This document shows, in pieces, positions 40,530 to 49,527 of a DNA stretch of 64,000 nucleotides. How positions within the stretch are numbered: the first letter of the stretch is position 1; every line of letters begins with the position of its first letter. Made by a program: the position numbers and the translations under genes. Below the pieces are notes generated by a model. It was not told the DNA's origin, ran no database searches, and saw nothing but the letters and a program-made list of their open reading frames with translations. Origin of the DNA: Collinsella sp. AM34-10 (GTDB lineage: Bacteria; Actinomycetota; Coriobacteriia; Coriobacteriales; Coriobacteriaceae); NCBI RefSeq assembly GCF_003469185.1, contig NZ_QSIL01000004.1:62001-126000 (forward strand), read 5' to 3'.

Positions 40530-42172
40530 TGAAAGCGATCTGGCTTGCATGCTGCGCGTGCGGTGATTACGGATTGCTGCAGCGGGAAGTCGAGGGCCGC
40601 GATGCGGGCGCGCAAGTGCTTCGCGTGGGCGACCTGGATGGGCTGGTGTCCATGGCACGGGCGTTTCCGTCGCGTCGCGGGGCGGCGATTATCGCGGCAG
40701 CCCTGTTCGATGCCGAAGACGTGCGAAAGACCGTTGCGCGCCTGACGGCCGAGGGCCGCGTGAGCCGCGTGGTCGTACTGATAGAGACGCTCGATCCTTC
40801 GGATATCGAGGGGCTGTTTCGCGCAGGGGCGACCGAGGTTATCGCTGCGCGCAGCATATGCGGCAACGGGCGCGCGGGCGAGGAAACGGTTGATTACGGC
40901 CGGTGTATGACGATTGAGCCCGATGCTTTTGTTGATAGGGAACCCGGGGCGCCTCGCGCTACAAGAGGCCCGCGTGTTGATGATTGTGGAAAAGCGGAAG
41001 CCGAGCATGGTCGGTGTCCCCGGGACCCCCTTGCATACGATGAAGTCGGAGAGCCGGTGCCGTATGGCGAGGATCTTTTTGCTGTAGATATGGGATACGT
41101 GCATGGCGTGAGCCTGGTCGATGAGCTCGACGGGGTTGAGGGACTTGCCGGGAACGACAATGTTCGTGTCGATGCGACCGTGAAGTCCCCAGATTCGGCC
41201 CCGCGGACCGAGCAGCCTGCCATGCCGGCTTGGGCGCAGCATATGAGCGCTGCCGGGGAGACAGGGACGTTGCCGCCCGTGCCGGCGCCGCCTGCCCCCA
41301 CGCCGTCGGCGGATGCCGCCGCTTCGTCGCATCGAGCCCCGGTTGTCTGCGCCGTCTCGGGTTCGGGCGGTTGCGGCAAGTCGACGATCGTCGCCGCCAT
41401 GGCGCACGCGGCGTCGCTGCTGGGCCTGCGCGCTGCCGTGCTCGACTTGGACCTGATGTTTGGAAACCTCTACGACCTGTTGGGTGCCGATGCCCCGCAT
41501 GACATGGCGACGCTTATCGAGCCATCGGCTGCGGGCGCACTTGCCGAATCGGACATCGTGGCCGCCTCGATGCGCGTGGCTCCGGGCGTCACGCTTTGGG
41601 GCCCGGTCGCCGCGCCCGAACAGGCCGAGCTCATGGCGCGTCCGGTAGAGCTGCTGCTCGACGTCTTGCGCCGCGAATCCGACGTGGTTCTTGTCGACAC
41701 CTCGGTCTTTTGGGGTGACGCCGTGGCGGCCGCGGTGGCGGCAAGCGACCGTTGTCTGGTCGTGGGCGATCCATCGGTGTCGTCTGCGACGTCCGCGGCA
41801 CGCGTCATCGAGTTGGCGAGCCGTGTGGGCGTGCCGCGCACGCGCATGAGCGCCGTATTCAACCGGTTTGGCGCGCGCGGCGCCGACGAGGATGTCGCCA
41901 TGCGCTTTGAGATTACCTGCGCGTTGAGCTCCAAGATCCGCATCGCCGACGGCGGGCAGGACTTGGCGGCGCTCATGGCATTCGGCCGTGCTGACGAGGC
42001 AGTGGGCCAGACCAGCGCTTTTGCCACCAGCGTGCGCGAAGCCGCGCGCAAGATGCTCGTGGAGCTGGGCTGCGCCGTCGGTCCCTGGAGCGATATGGTC
42101 ACCGACCGTGCGACGCGTACCGAGCGCCCGCGCATCCGTCTTCCCTGGTCGCGCGAGGGTGATTCGCGATGA
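40529..42172 (+). CDS. tadZ: CpaE/TadZ-like pilus-localising ATPase
   Basis: A 547-residue MinD/ParA-type ATPase that positions Tad pilus machinery. Residues 1-115 resemble an atypical receiver domain (VVVLIETLDPSDIEGLFRAG). A long low-complexity linker (about 120-270) follows. The ATPase has the deviant Walker A CAVSGSGGCGKSTIVAAM (K284), LDLDLMFGNLYDLLG and VVLVDTS, the usual CpaE blocks. The linker is much longer than in Caulobacter or Aggregatibacter homologs. ATG 40529 overlaps the cpaB stop (ATGA), and the stop overlaps the start of the next gene. Cytoplasmic, peripheral to the membrane. Confidence 0.85.
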   Translation: MKAIWLACCACGDYGLLQREVEGRDAGAQVLRVGDLDGLVSMARAFPSRRGAAIIAAALFDAEDVRKTVARLTAEGRVSRVVVLIETLDPSDIEGLFRAGATEVIAARSICGNGRAGEETVDYGRCMTIEPDAFVDREPGAPRATRGPRVDDCGKAEAEHGRCPRDPLAYDEVGEPVPYGEDLFAVDMGYVHGVSLVDELDGVEGLAGNDNVRVDATVKSPDSAPRTEQPAMPAWAQHMSAAGETGTLPPVPAPPAPTPSADAAASSHRAPVVCAVSGSGGCGKSTIVAAMAHAASLLGLRAAVLDLDLMFGNLYDLLGADAPHDMATLIEPSAAGALAESDIVAASMRVAPGVTLWGPVAAPEQAELMARPVELLLDVLRRESDVVLVDTSVFWGDAVAAAVAASDRCLVVGDPSVSSATSAARVIELASRVGVPRTRMSAVFNRFGARGADEDVAMRFEITCALSSKIRIADGGQDLAALMAFGRADEAVGQTSAFATSVREAARKMLVELGCAVGPWSDMVTDRATRTERPRIRLPWSREGDSR

Positions 42173-43497
42173 GTTTGCAAACAAGGATTAAGGAAGCCGG
42201 TGCGGCCGCGGCGACAGTGCCTGTTGATGCGGGACGCCACCGTGCCGTCAAGCGCCGCACCAAACGCGCCGTGATGGACCGCATGGGCTATGACGAGGTG
42301 GCGCGTATCAGCGCATACATCGATCCGGCGCGCGCCCGCTCGGAATTGCGTCCTGCGGTGGAGGCGGCGCTCAACGTGGAGGAGGCGATCGACCTGGCGA
42401 CGCCCGAGCGCGAGACCATCATTGACGAGATTTTGGATGACGTGGTGGGCCTGGGCCCGCTGCAGCCGCTCATCGAGGACGACACCGTCACCGAGATCAT
42501 GGTCAACGGTTGTCGCTCGGCTTTCTTTGAGCGCGGCGGCGTCTTATATCCCATCGAGCATGCGTTTGAGGACGATGAGCAGATCCGCGTGCTCATCGAC
42601 CGCATCATCTCGCCGCTGGGTAGGCGCATCGACGAGCGCAGCCCCATCGTCAACGCTCGCCTCAAGACGGGCTATCGCGTCAACGCGGTGATCCCGCCTG
42701 TGGCGATCGATGGGCCAATCCTCACCATCCGCAAGTTCTCAGACCGCATCTGTTCGTTGGACGAGCTTGTGGGCCTGGGGTCGCTACCGCTTTGGTATGC
42801 GCAGCTGCTGTCGTGTGCGGTGTCGCTGCGTCAAGATCTGGCGGTTGCGGGTGGCACGGGATCGGGTAAGACCACGCTGCTCAACGCGTTGTCGTGCGAG
42901 ATATCCACCGGCGAGCGCATCGTGACGATCGAGGATTCCGCCGAGCTCAAGTTTGCGCATCACCCGCATGTGGTTCGCCTGGAGGCGCGCGAGGCTTCAA
43001 TTGAGGGCGAGGGCGCGGTGACAATTCGCGACCTGGTGACCAACGCCCTGCGCATGCGTCCTGACCGTATTGTGGTGGGCGAGGTGCGCGGCGCGGAATG
43101 CTGCGACATGTTGCAGGCCATGAACACCGGGCACGATGGGTCGCTCACCACGCTTCATGCGGGCACCGAGCAGGAGACCGTGGTGCGTTTGACGCTGCTT
43201 GCGCGCTATGGCATCGACCTGCCGAGCGAGCTTATCGAGGAGCAGATTGCCATGGCGCTCGACGGCATCGTGATGTCCGAGCGCCATGCGGACGGCAGGC
43301 GTTTCGTGTCCTCCTATTCGGGGGTGCGACGCGGCACATCAGGCGGCGTGGAGCTTGAGCGCTACGTGACGTTCGATGCCGCCACGCGCGCCTGGACGCT
43401 CGATCGCGAGCCTCCGTTTATCGCAGAGGGCCTGCGCTCGGGAACGCTCACGCAAGAGGAGGTGGACGAGTGGAGATCGTTGTGCCCCTCGTCGTAG
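42169..43497 (+). CDS. tadA: Tad pilus secretion ATPase (CpaF/TadA)
   Basis: A 442-residue hexameric ATPase driving Flp pilus extension. The N-terminal domain has [20 protein letters not shown] and [13 protein letters not shown], diagnostic for CpaF. Walker A is [16 protein letters not shown] (K234), the Asp box [12 protein letters not shown], Walker [14 protein letters not shown], and the His box [13 protein letters not shown]. Length matches the family. Start ATG 42169 is coupled to the upstream stop, and the 3' end overlaps tadB by 28 bases. Core gene of the operon; identification certain. Confidence 0.96.
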   Translation: MSLQTRIKEAGAAAATVPVDAGRHRAVKRRTKRAVMDRMGYDEVARISAYIDPARARSELRPAVEAALNVEEAIDLATPERETIIDEILDDVVGLGPLQPLIEDDTVTEIMVNGCRSAFFERGGVLYPIEHAFEDDEQIRVLIDRIISPLGRRIDERSPIVNARLKTGYRVNAVIPPVAIDGPILTIRKFSDRICSLDELVGLGSLPLWYAQLLSCAVSLRQDLAVAGGTGSGKTTLLNALSCEISTGERIVTIEDSAELKFAHHPHVVRLEAREASIEGEGAVTIRDLVTNALRMRPDRIVVGEVRGAECCDMLQAMNTGHDGSLTTLHAGTEQETVVRLTLLARYGIDLPSELIEEQIAMALDGIVMSERHADGRRFVSSYSGVRRGTSGGVELERYVTFDAATRAWTLDREPPFIAEGLRSGTLTQEEVDEWRSLCPSS

Positions 43498-44396
43498 GGG
43501 GTTTGACAGGACTTTCTGCCGCGGTGGCGTGCGGGGCGGAGCCTCGTGCGCCGCGCGTGCCGCCGGCGGAGCTGGTCAGCCATGCGCTTGAGTTGGTTGC
43601 CGAGAAGCTGCCGCGCGAGTTGGTAGAAAACGACCTGCTAAAAAAGATCGCCCGCTCCTGGGCGGCGCTGGTTCCAGCACATCGCGTTGGCCTTGTTATC
43701 GAGGATGACGAGGCGCGCCTGGCATGCTTGCTGCTATCGAGTGGTGTCTGCGGCATTGCCCTGACTGCCGTATCGCTGTCGCCTATCGGCTTTGTTCTGG
43801 GGCTGCTCGCGCCGTTTGGCGTAGGCGCCGCTCGCGACACTTTCGACCGTCGCCGCGAGCAACACGATGTGGAAGAAGCCATGCCCGAGGCCTTTACGGC
43901 GCTCTCCATGTCGCTCGCCTCGGGTCATTCACTGGCCCAGGGCATGAGGTTTGTGGGAACTCACGCGCAAGAGCCGGTGCATACCGAGTTTTTGCGCGTG
44001 GCGGCGGCGATCGACTGCGGCGTCTCGGCGACTGATGCGTTGGATGACCTACTCGACCGTATCGATGCCCCCGGCCTTTCGCTTGTCACTTTGGCACTCA
44101 AGGTGTCGCAGCGAACCGGTGCCCCGCTTGCCGACCTGTTATCCGAGGCATCGAGCATGGTGGGGGAGCGCATTGAGCTCAAACGCCGCTTGGACGTCAA
44201 GACGTCGCAGGCTCGTATGTCGGCACATATGGTCTCGGCGATGCCGGCGGGTATGTGCGCGGTGCTGGCGCTGCTTTCGGCCGACTTTCGCCGCGGCCTT
44301 GCAACGCCGGCGGGTGCAGGTGCCGTGGTGCTGGGACTTGCTCTCAACGCCGTCGCCCTGGTGGTCATCCGACGCATTATGCGGGTGGAGCTATGA
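43470..44396 (+). CDS. tadB: Tad pilus inner-membrane platform protein TadB
   Basis: A 308-residue type II secretion F-domain protein. Two spans lie near about 90-125; the GspF-type domain carries EEAMPEAFTALSMSLASGHS then LAQGM, and two spans at about 255-305 close it. It forms the membrane platform with TadC on which the TadA ATPase acts. The GTG start has AAGAGGAGG upstream and overlaps tadA by 28 bases; the stop overlaps tadC as ATGA. Length is normal for TadB. Confidence 0.88.
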   Translation: MEIVVPLVVGGLTGLSAAVACGAEPRAPRVPPAELVSHALELVAEKLPRELVENDLLKKIARSWAALVPAHRVGLVIEDDEARLACLLLSSGVCGIALTAVSLSPIGFVLGLLAPFGVGAARDTFDRRREQHDVEEAMPEAFTALSMSLASGHSLAQGMRFVGTHAQEPVHTEFLRVAAAIDCGVSATDALDDLLDRIDAPGLSLVTLALKVSQRTGAPLADLLSEASSMVGERIELKRRLDVKTSQARMSAHMVSAMPAGMCAVLALLSADFRRGLATPAGAGAVVLGLALNAVALVVIRRIMRVEL

Positions 44397-45034
44397 GCGT
44401 CTTGGTCGGGGCCGCGGCGTGCCTGTGCGCGCTCAGTGTGTTTGTCGCGACGGGGCTCAATCGTGCGGACGCATGCAAGATCGCCCAGGTCTGCAAATGC
44501 GAGGCGCTGCTGGTTGTCGCGGCTGCCCGCTCGGTGACCAATGCCCTGGTAACACGGTTGAAGGGCATGCTCGGCACGGGTGGTGCGACGCAGGTGTCGC
44601 TTGGCGAGGTGTCCGAGATGATCGACGTGGTGCGTCTGGGACTTTCGGCTGGCCTTTCGTTCGATGCGGCGCTTGAGGTTTTTTGCGCCAATCGCCGATC
44701 GACGTTGGCGCTCCGCCTTGAGCGAGCCTGCATGGCGTGGCAGGTGGGCGTGGGGACGCGCGAGGACGAGCTCCTGGCGGCCGCGCGCGACCTGGATGTG
44801 CGGGCGCTCGAGACCTTTGCCATCACGGCGGGGCAGGCGCTTGCCCTCGGTGCCCCGCTTGCCGAGACGCTGGCAGCCCAAAGTCGCGAGATTCGCGCGG
44901 CCCATCGTGCTGCAGTCGAGCGCGAGATCGAGCGCGCGCCGGTCAAGCTGCTGATTCCCACCGGCACGCTCATCTTGCCGGCGTTGCTTCTGTCCATATT
45001 GGGCCCGCTGCTGGGAGCAGGCGGGATGATGTAG
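44393..45034 (+). CDS. tadC: Tad pilus platform protein TadC
   Basis: A 213-residue GspF-like protein, second half of the platform. An N-terminal span (about 3-22), then SEMIDVVRLGLSAGLSFDAA begins the T2SF domain, with AITAGQALALGAPLAETLAA in the middle and a hydrophobic C-terminus (LLIPTGTLILPALLLSILGP). It is shorter than proteobacterial TadC (about 320), as usual for actinobacterial versions. Translation is coupled to tadB. The Flp pilin follows 10 bases downstream. Confidence 0.85.
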   Translation: MSVLVGAAACLCALSVFVATGLNRADACKIAQVCKCEALLVVAAARSVTNALVTRLKGMLGTGGATQVSLGEVSEMIDVVRLGLSAGLSFDAALEVFCANRRSTLALRLERACMAWQVGVGTREDELLAAARDLDVRALETFAITAGQALALGAPLAETLAAQSREIRAAHRAAVEREIERAPVKLLIPTGTLILPALLLSILGPLLGAGGMM

Positions 45035-45044
45035 GGAGGAATAC

Positions 45045-45278
45045 ATGAATACGATGACTGACGTTGCTGGCAAGGTCTGGAGTTGGGCGTTTTGCCAGTC
45101 AATTCACGCTCGCCAGCGTGCCGAGGAGCTGCTGCGGGAGGAGAGCGCGCAGGGCACCACCGAGTACGCCATCCTGGTCGGTGTGCTCGTGGTGATCGCC
45201 ATCATTGCCATCGTCGCATTTAAGGGCAAGGTCCAAGATCTATGGAGCGCTATCAGCGAGGGCATCAACAGCCTGTAG
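45045..45278 (+). CDS. flp: Flp/Fap-type major pilin
   Basis: A 77-residue prepilin. A charged 34-residue leader ends in EESAQG, followed by TTEYAILVGVLVVIAIIAIV, the class IVb pilin core in which cleavage after Gly leaves a mature start with Glu at position 5 region and Tyr next to it (the Flp EY pair). The mature peptide of about 40 residues fits Flp pilins. The leader is unusually long. It has its own GGGAGG site. A prepilin peptidase (TadV) is needed but not encoded in this window. Confidence 0.9.
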   Translation: MNTMTDVAGKVWSWAFCQSIHARQRAEELLREESAQGTTEYAILVGVLVVIAIIAIVAFKGKVQDLWSAISEGINSL

Positions 45279-45805
45279 AGGGCGCCCGTCCCGTCAGCGC
45301 GTTGCTGGTGCTCGCCTGTGCGGTCGTGGCGGTGGCAGTGGCGGTTTGGGGGCTTAACGCAGCACGGCAACAACGTTTAGGGGTTGCCGCGGATGCGGGC
45401 TCGGGTTCGGCTGCGGCGTCTCAAAAAGACGATGCGCGAGACGCGGACGATGCGAATGCCGTCGTCACGGCGCAAACGTTCTTGCAAGCACTCGACGAGC
45501 GAGCGGACGCTGCAACGGGTTCACCTGCAAACAATGCCGTCGCTGTTCGTCTCGCATGGTCCGAGTGCCGACCGATGACCGAAGCGACGGCGGATATGCT
45601 GCGTTCCTATCGCGAGGTGCCTACGGCGCAACTTGCTCTGAGCGGCTATCTCGACATCAAGGGCAACGTGTGGGGCGCCATCGTGCGTGACGGACGCGGC
45701 TGGGTCGATATGGTGACGGTTGCCGCGGATGCTGGTGATACTTCGTGTCGCCTGCGCGTGGTCCGCCTGACCCCGCAGACAACGAACTCAAAGGAGGGGT
45801 CGTGA
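45242..45805 (+). CDS. Membrane-anchored protein of the Tad operon, unknown function
   Basis: A 187-residue protein with one N-terminal hydrophobic segment (SALLVLACAVVAVAVAVWGL, about 19-38), an Ala/Asp-rich linker, and a compact C-terminal domain (about 75-180) with LSGYLDIKGNVWGAIVRDGR. I do not recognise the domain. The ATG overlaps the pilin 3' end by 37 bases; starts closer to the hydrophobic segment are possible. Located between the major pilin and a second pilin-like gene, it is probably an accessory envelope component of the pilus, conserved in coriobacterial tad loci by position only. Confidence 0.55.
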   Translation: MERYQRGHQQPVEGARPVSALLVLACAVVAVAVAVWGLNAARQQRLGVAADAGSGSAAASQKDDARDADDANAVVTAQTFLQALDERADAATGSPANNAVAVRLAWSECRPMTEATADMLRSYREVPTAQLALSGYLDIKGNVWGAIVRDGRGWVDMVTVAADAGDTSCRLRVVRLTPQTTNSKEGS

Positions 45806-45806
45806 A

Positions 45807-46025
45807 ATGCATGATGTCCTGCGCGAGGAATCTGCCCAGGCAACGGTCGAATACGCCATCGTCACGGTGGCGCTGCTTTCCATCGTGCTGGCGATCGCGG
45901 GGCTTTGGCGTGCCGGTGCCGATGGGCGCTTGGCGGCGCTGGTCGAGCGGGCGGCGTCTCACGGCGTCACTTCGACATCGGTTGTCGACGCTGCTGCGGG
46001 TTCTAAGGACATCGTGCTGTATTGA
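45807..46025 (+). CDS. Second Flp/TadE-like pseudopilin
   Basis: A 72-residue protein: a short charged leader (MHDVLREESAQA), then TVEYAIVTVALLSIVLAIAG with the Glu-Tyr pair as in the major pilin, then a polar tail of about 40 residues ending SKDIVLY. The leader closely parallels that of flp (LLREESAQG). Likely a minor pilin processed by the same peptidase; the Ala in place of Gly before the cleavage point is a change worth noting. The ATG at 45807 is preceded by AAAGGAGGGG. It overlaps the following TadE-like frame. Confidence 0.75.
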   Translation: MHDVLREESAQATVEYAIVTVALLSIVLAIAGLWRAGADGRLAALVERAASHGVTSTSVVDAAAGSKDIVLY

Positions 46026-46500
46026 TGTCGCGCGCGAGGACCGGGCGCAGTCTACGGTCGAGGCGGCATTCCTGCTGCCGACGTTTCTGACGCTCGTCCT
46101 GTTGGCGCTGCAGCCGGTGTGCCTGCTCTACACGCGCGCGGTCATGGAGTCTGCCGCCGCCGAGACCGCGCGGCTCATGACCACGACGACGGTGGGGGAT
46201 GACGAGGATATTAAGGAGTTCGCCCGCCGCCGTCTTGCCGCGGTTCCCGACGTTTCGATTTTTCATGCCGGCGGGCCCCTGTCGTGGGATATCGAGCTTG
46301 GTCGGGCCGATGCGGGCGGCGCCTCGTCCGTTTCCGTTACCGGCGAGGTTAAACCGCTGCCCGTGATCGGCGCGTTTGCGCAAGCTATGGGTAGCGCGGG
46401 CCAAAACGGTTATGTCGAGCTTAGGGTCGATGTCTCGTATCGATCGCGTCCCGAGTGGCTGGAGGGAGACTATGGTTCATGGATTGCTGCATGGGATTAA
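45982..46500 (+). CDS. tadE: TadE-like pseudopilin
   Basis: A protein of about 160-172 residues. The conserved part begins at about 46021 with DVAREDRAQSTVEAAFLLP, then TFLTLVLLALQPVCLLYTR, the TadE leader and hydrophobic helix with Glu at position 5 after the cleavage point. The rest is a periplasm-type beta-rich domain, with VELRVDVSYRSRPEWL near the end. The start is uncertain: no ATG or GTG fits; TTG 45982 is used here, and an ATT at 46021, after CTAAGGA, is an alternative. Translation may depend on coupling to the preceding gene, whose stop is at 46025. Minor pilus component. Confidence 0.65.
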   Translation: MSTLLRVLRTSCCIDVAREDRAQSTVEAAFLLPTFLTLVLLALQPVCLLYTRAVMESAAAETARLMTTTTVGDDEDIKEFARRRLAAVPDVSIFHAGGPLSWDIELGRADAGGASSVSVTGEVKPLPVIGAFAQAMGSAGQNGYVELRVDVSYRSRPEWLEGDYGSWIAAWD

Positions 46501-46576
46501 GCGCTGCCTGTTGAAGATGACGAGGGGACTTGCGTGCCGTTGCCGACCGCGTGCTCGCTGCAAGCGAGGAGGCTTT

Positions 46577-48637
46577 ATGGGTCGAGCCGGTATCGACCTG
46601 TTTATCGAAGACGGTGCCTATACCACGCTCTCCTCTGCTGTGGTCATCTTGGTGGTGCTCACGTTGCTGTTTTCGTCGACGGCGGCGATATGGAGCATGT
46701 CGCGTGCCGGGGATACCCAGGTGGCGGCCGATAGCGGCGCGCTGGCGGGTGCCAATGTAGTGTCGTCCTACCATACGGCTGCCACGGTGGTGGATGCGAG
46801 CATTTTGAGTTTGGGCCTGGCGGGGTTTGCCACGATCGGCACCGGCTTGATCGCCATCCTTATTCCGGGTGCCGAGCTTGCCGCGGGCGATATGGTCGAC
46901 ACGGGAATCGAGATCATTAAAACGCGCAACAAGTTTGCCAAAAGCGCCTCCAAGGGCCTGCAGAAAATCGAGACGGCTCTACCGTATCTGGTTGCCGCGC
47001 GAGCTACGCAGACGGTTTCGGCGCAGGAAACCGAGGGTGTGACCTATACCGGTACGGCGCTTGCCGTGCCCAGAACGTCTGAGTCGGATTTCGTTGCGCT
47101 CGAGGGTTCCGAGATCTCGACCGATGCCATTAAAGACGCATCGAAAGATCTGGAACGCGCAGCAGATGAGCTGCAGAAGGCCTCGGAGGAGACGGCGAAA
47201 GCAAAAGAACGCGCCTGGCTTGCGGATTGCGGCGGGTCGGATCCGGCTTCGGTCGGCAGCCGCTCATGCATGTGGGAACGCGCGAAGAGCCTGGCAAAGC
47301 TCTCAGGTGAGCAGAACCCGCATTATGCCTCGAGCGTTACGTGGGAGCCACAGGTGGCGCTCGACCGCGCAAAAGCTTACTACCGTCAGCGTCTGGCAGA
47401 CGAAAAACCGCAGGGTTCAAGCGTCGAGACGAAGGCGGAGTCGGCGGCGCGCAAGGCGTTTTACACCTATGCGAGCGCAGAGGTCAATCGCGCATATATA
47501 ACCGAAGACGGAGACCGGGCCACTTCCTATATTCCGTTGTTGCCGCGCAACACTGACGAGGTGCGAGCGACGGAACTCTATACCGATGCGGCGTGGCCAA
47601 CCAGTACCAACGATGACAAAACGTATCTGCATTATGGAACGAGCTGCCCCAACTATAAGAAAGGGACACCAGGCGGGCTAGCTTCGGTCGCTGCTTATGA
47701 CGGGCAGGACAAGTGCAACAGATGCCATTTTGGCGTTTCGTCGCTCGGCGCCGTTGCGGCTCCTTCGACTTCTATCGAAAACGGCTTCGAGTACCACTTT
47801 GATCGATTCAAAAACGCCCTGGAGAAATACGTCGAATGCCGCAATAAAGAGCTCGAGCTCATGCGCCAGACCGAGGACGAGGCTGACCGTGCGGGCAATG
47901 CGTTTGACGAGGCCATTAAAGCGCTTTCGGGCGAGCGCCCGCGTATCGCTCCGCCCGGTCGCAACGGCGTGGTCGCCTTTGCGGTTTCGGGTGCCATCTC
48001 GAGCCCCGATGAGCTCAACTCTTCGTTTAACACGACAGTCGGACTTGGCGAGCGCGGCGCGATCTCTGCTGCGGTGCTGGCACCCGATGACGCGACGGCG
48101 CAGAACAACGTTCTCTCGCGGTTTTTCTCGACGTTGGAGGAGCGTTCGGGTGGCGTTGCCGGCGTACTCGATGGCGTCATGGATGTTTGGGGACGGCTGC
48201 TTGTGGGATACGGAGACATCCAGGGCTCGGCCGACGAGCTTATGGATGAGATGATCGATGATCTGGGAGGGGGCAGCGGTGCGTTGGGCTCCATTGCGTC
48301 GTGGCTTGGCGATACCGTTTCGGCGTCCGTGGCGGCGCTGGGCTTGGAGCCGTGCGACTTGCGCCTGCGAAAGCCGGTGCTGACCGACACCGTCAACGTC
48401 ATCAAGAGCCCGGGGTCTGACATCACAGGTCTTTCTAAAGTGCAGGACAAGGTACGAAGTATTCCGCTGGGCGTGACCGACCCCAAGGCGCTTTGCGAGG
48501 CGCTGGAATATCAAGTCGAGCGCACCATCAGCGGCACGGTGTTCACGCTTGCGGAGATTCCGCTGCCCGGCGGCGGTTCCATTCCACTTACCGTCGATGT
48601 CGCCACACTGGCGGGTGCCCTGGGCGGTGGGTCGTAA
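46577..48637 (+). CDS. tadG: TadG-like protein of the Tad pilus locus
   Basis: A 686-residue surface or membrane protein. Near the N-terminus is TTLSSAVVILVVLTLLFSST, a single span typical of TadG/Tad_N, followed by QVAADSGALAGANVVSS, the conserved alignment of TadG-like proteins. The large remainder is helical and charged, with Cys pairs in CGGSDPASVGSRSCMW and CNRCHFG. ATG 46577 has a perfect AGGAGG upstream; ATG 46472, with GGAGGGAG, would add 35 Arg/Cys-rich residues and overlap tadE. The stop overlaps the next gene as TAATG. Probably anchors or controls the pilus at the envelope. Confidence 0.75.
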   Translation: MGRAGIDLFIEDGAYTTLSSAVVILVVLTLLFSSTAAIWSMSRAGDTQVAADSGALAGANVVSSYHTAATVVDASILSLGLAGFATIGTGLIAILIPGAELAAGDMVDTGIEIIKTRNKFAKSASKGLQKIETALPYLVAARATQTVSAQETEGVTYTGTALAVPRTSESDFVALEGSEISTDAIKDASKDLERAADELQKASEETAKAKERAWLADCGGSDPASVGSRSCMWERAKSLAKLSGEQNPHYASSVTWEPQVALDRAKAYYRQRLADEKPQGSSVETKAESAARKAFYTYASAEVNRAYITEDGDRATSYIPLLPRNTDEVRATELYTDAAWPTSTNDDKTYLHYGTSCPNYKKGTPGGLASVAAYDGQDKCNRCHFGVSSLGAVAAPSTSIENGFEYHFDRFKNALEKYVECRNKELELMRQTEDEADRAGNAFDEAIKALSGERPRIAPPGRNGVVAFAVSGAISSPDELNSSFNTTVGLGERGAISAAVLAPDDATAQNNVLSRFFSTLEERSGGVAGVLDGVMDVWGRLLVGYGDIQGSADELMDEMIDDLGGGSGALGSIASWLGDTVSASVAALGLEPCDLRLRKPVLTDTVNVIKSPGSDITGLSKVQDKVRSIPLGVTDPKALCEALEYQVERTISGTVFTLAEIPLPGGGSIPLTVDVATLAGALGGGS

Positions 48638-49113
48638 TGGGCATCCGCACGCGCCTGCGCGAGGAGCGCGCCCAGGCGACGGTCGAGATGGCCGTGGTCA
48701 CGCCTGTCCTGCTGGTTCTGGCACTTATCGTGTACAACGTCATGGTCTTTGCCAGCGCGGTCGCGCGCTTCGATCGCGTGGTGCCCGATATCGTGCTAGC
48801 GCATGCCGTGGCGCCGAGCGGGGAGGGCGATGGCAGCTCCATCGATGCCTCCGCGACCGTTCAGGCTCAGATTCAACATGCCATGGAAGGCTATGACTTG
48901 CTGATCGAGGTCTCGAGTGAACAGGGTGCGACGACATCGGATGGCGGCCTGCTTTCGCTTTCCGGCACGTTTAGGACCTATACCTGCACCATGCGCTATG
49001 AGCCGTGGCCGAGCTCGCTCAGCATCGCCGGCGTTTCGCTGGGGGCACCGGCACAGTTGTCGCACGGGCGCGCGGTGACGGTCGATCCGTGGCGTCCGGG
49101 GGTGGTCATGTGA
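48637..49113 (+). CDS. TadE/TadF-like pseudopilin
   Basis: A 158-residue protein. RTRLREERAQATVEMAVVTP then VLLVLALIVYNVMVFASAVA is a prepilin-type leader and hydrophobic helix with Glu in the TVE triplet, as in the other pseudopilins of the operon. The C-terminal domain is polar, with GTFRTYTCTMRYEPWPSSL. The start overlaps the tadG stop (TAATG), and the stop overlaps the DUF192 gene (GTGA). It is the third minor pilin-like protein here besides the major pilin. Likely part of the pilus tip or base. Confidence 0.75.
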   Translation: MGIRTRLREERAQATVEMAVVTPVLLVLALIVYNVMVFASAVARFDRVVPDIVLAHAVAPSGEGDGSSIDASATVQAQIQHAMEGYDLLIEVSSEQGATTSDGGLLSLSGTFRTYTCTMRYEPWPSSLSIAGVSLGAPAQLSHGRAVTVDPWRPGVVM

Positions 49114-49469
49114 CCGCAGCCTCATCCTACATTGCCTACGCGCGGGCGCTCAACAAGCTGGGTTGGACGCCTGCCGAGTTTGTGGTGGCGGAGTCGTTTG
49201 CCGTGCGCCTGCGCGGCATGCTGGGACGGTCTCCGATTGCCGCAAACGGGTTGCCGCTCGTCATGGCGTTCCCACGCTGCTCTTCGGTCCACACCTGCTT
49301 TATGGCCTATCCCATCGACATTGCCTTTATCGACCGTAGCGGCAGCATCCTCGCGTGCTACGAAAACGTCTGTCCTTGGCGCATGTGTTCCTGTCCCGGT
49401 GCCTGGGCGGTGCTGGAGCGTCCTTCAATTCTCGCTACGCCTCCCGCCCTCCAACAAGTGCCGGCGTAA
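49110..49469 (+). CDS. DUF192 domain-containing protein
   Basis: A 119-residue protein. AESFAVRLRGMLGRSPI, then GLPLVMAFPRCSSVHTCFMA then YPIDIAFIDRSGSILAC, reproduces the DUF192 pattern (rGLmgR, then C.sIHTffM..piDv.fld). DUF192 proteins are small, often secreted, and of unknown role; here no signal is visible. Family members frequently end tad loci in actinobacteria, so it may assist pilin handling. GTG 49110 overlaps the upstream stop, giving translational coupling. It is the last gene of the pilus operon. Confidence 0.8.
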   Translation: MTAASSYIAYARALNKLGWTPAEFVVAESFAVRLRGMLGRSPIAANGLPLVMAFPRCSSVHTCFMAYPIDIAFIDRSGSILACYENVCPWRMCSCPGAWAVLERPSILATPPALQQVPA

Positions 49470-49527
49470 GAATTGGCGACAGCGGACTTTCGTCATACGA
49501 AATTGGGTAAGATGGAGGAGAAGATGC

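Noticed and set aside
40298..42184. A 628-codon minus-strand frame over tadZ
   Set aside because: Shadow of the CpaE-like gene; Arg/His/Ala-rich product without domains.
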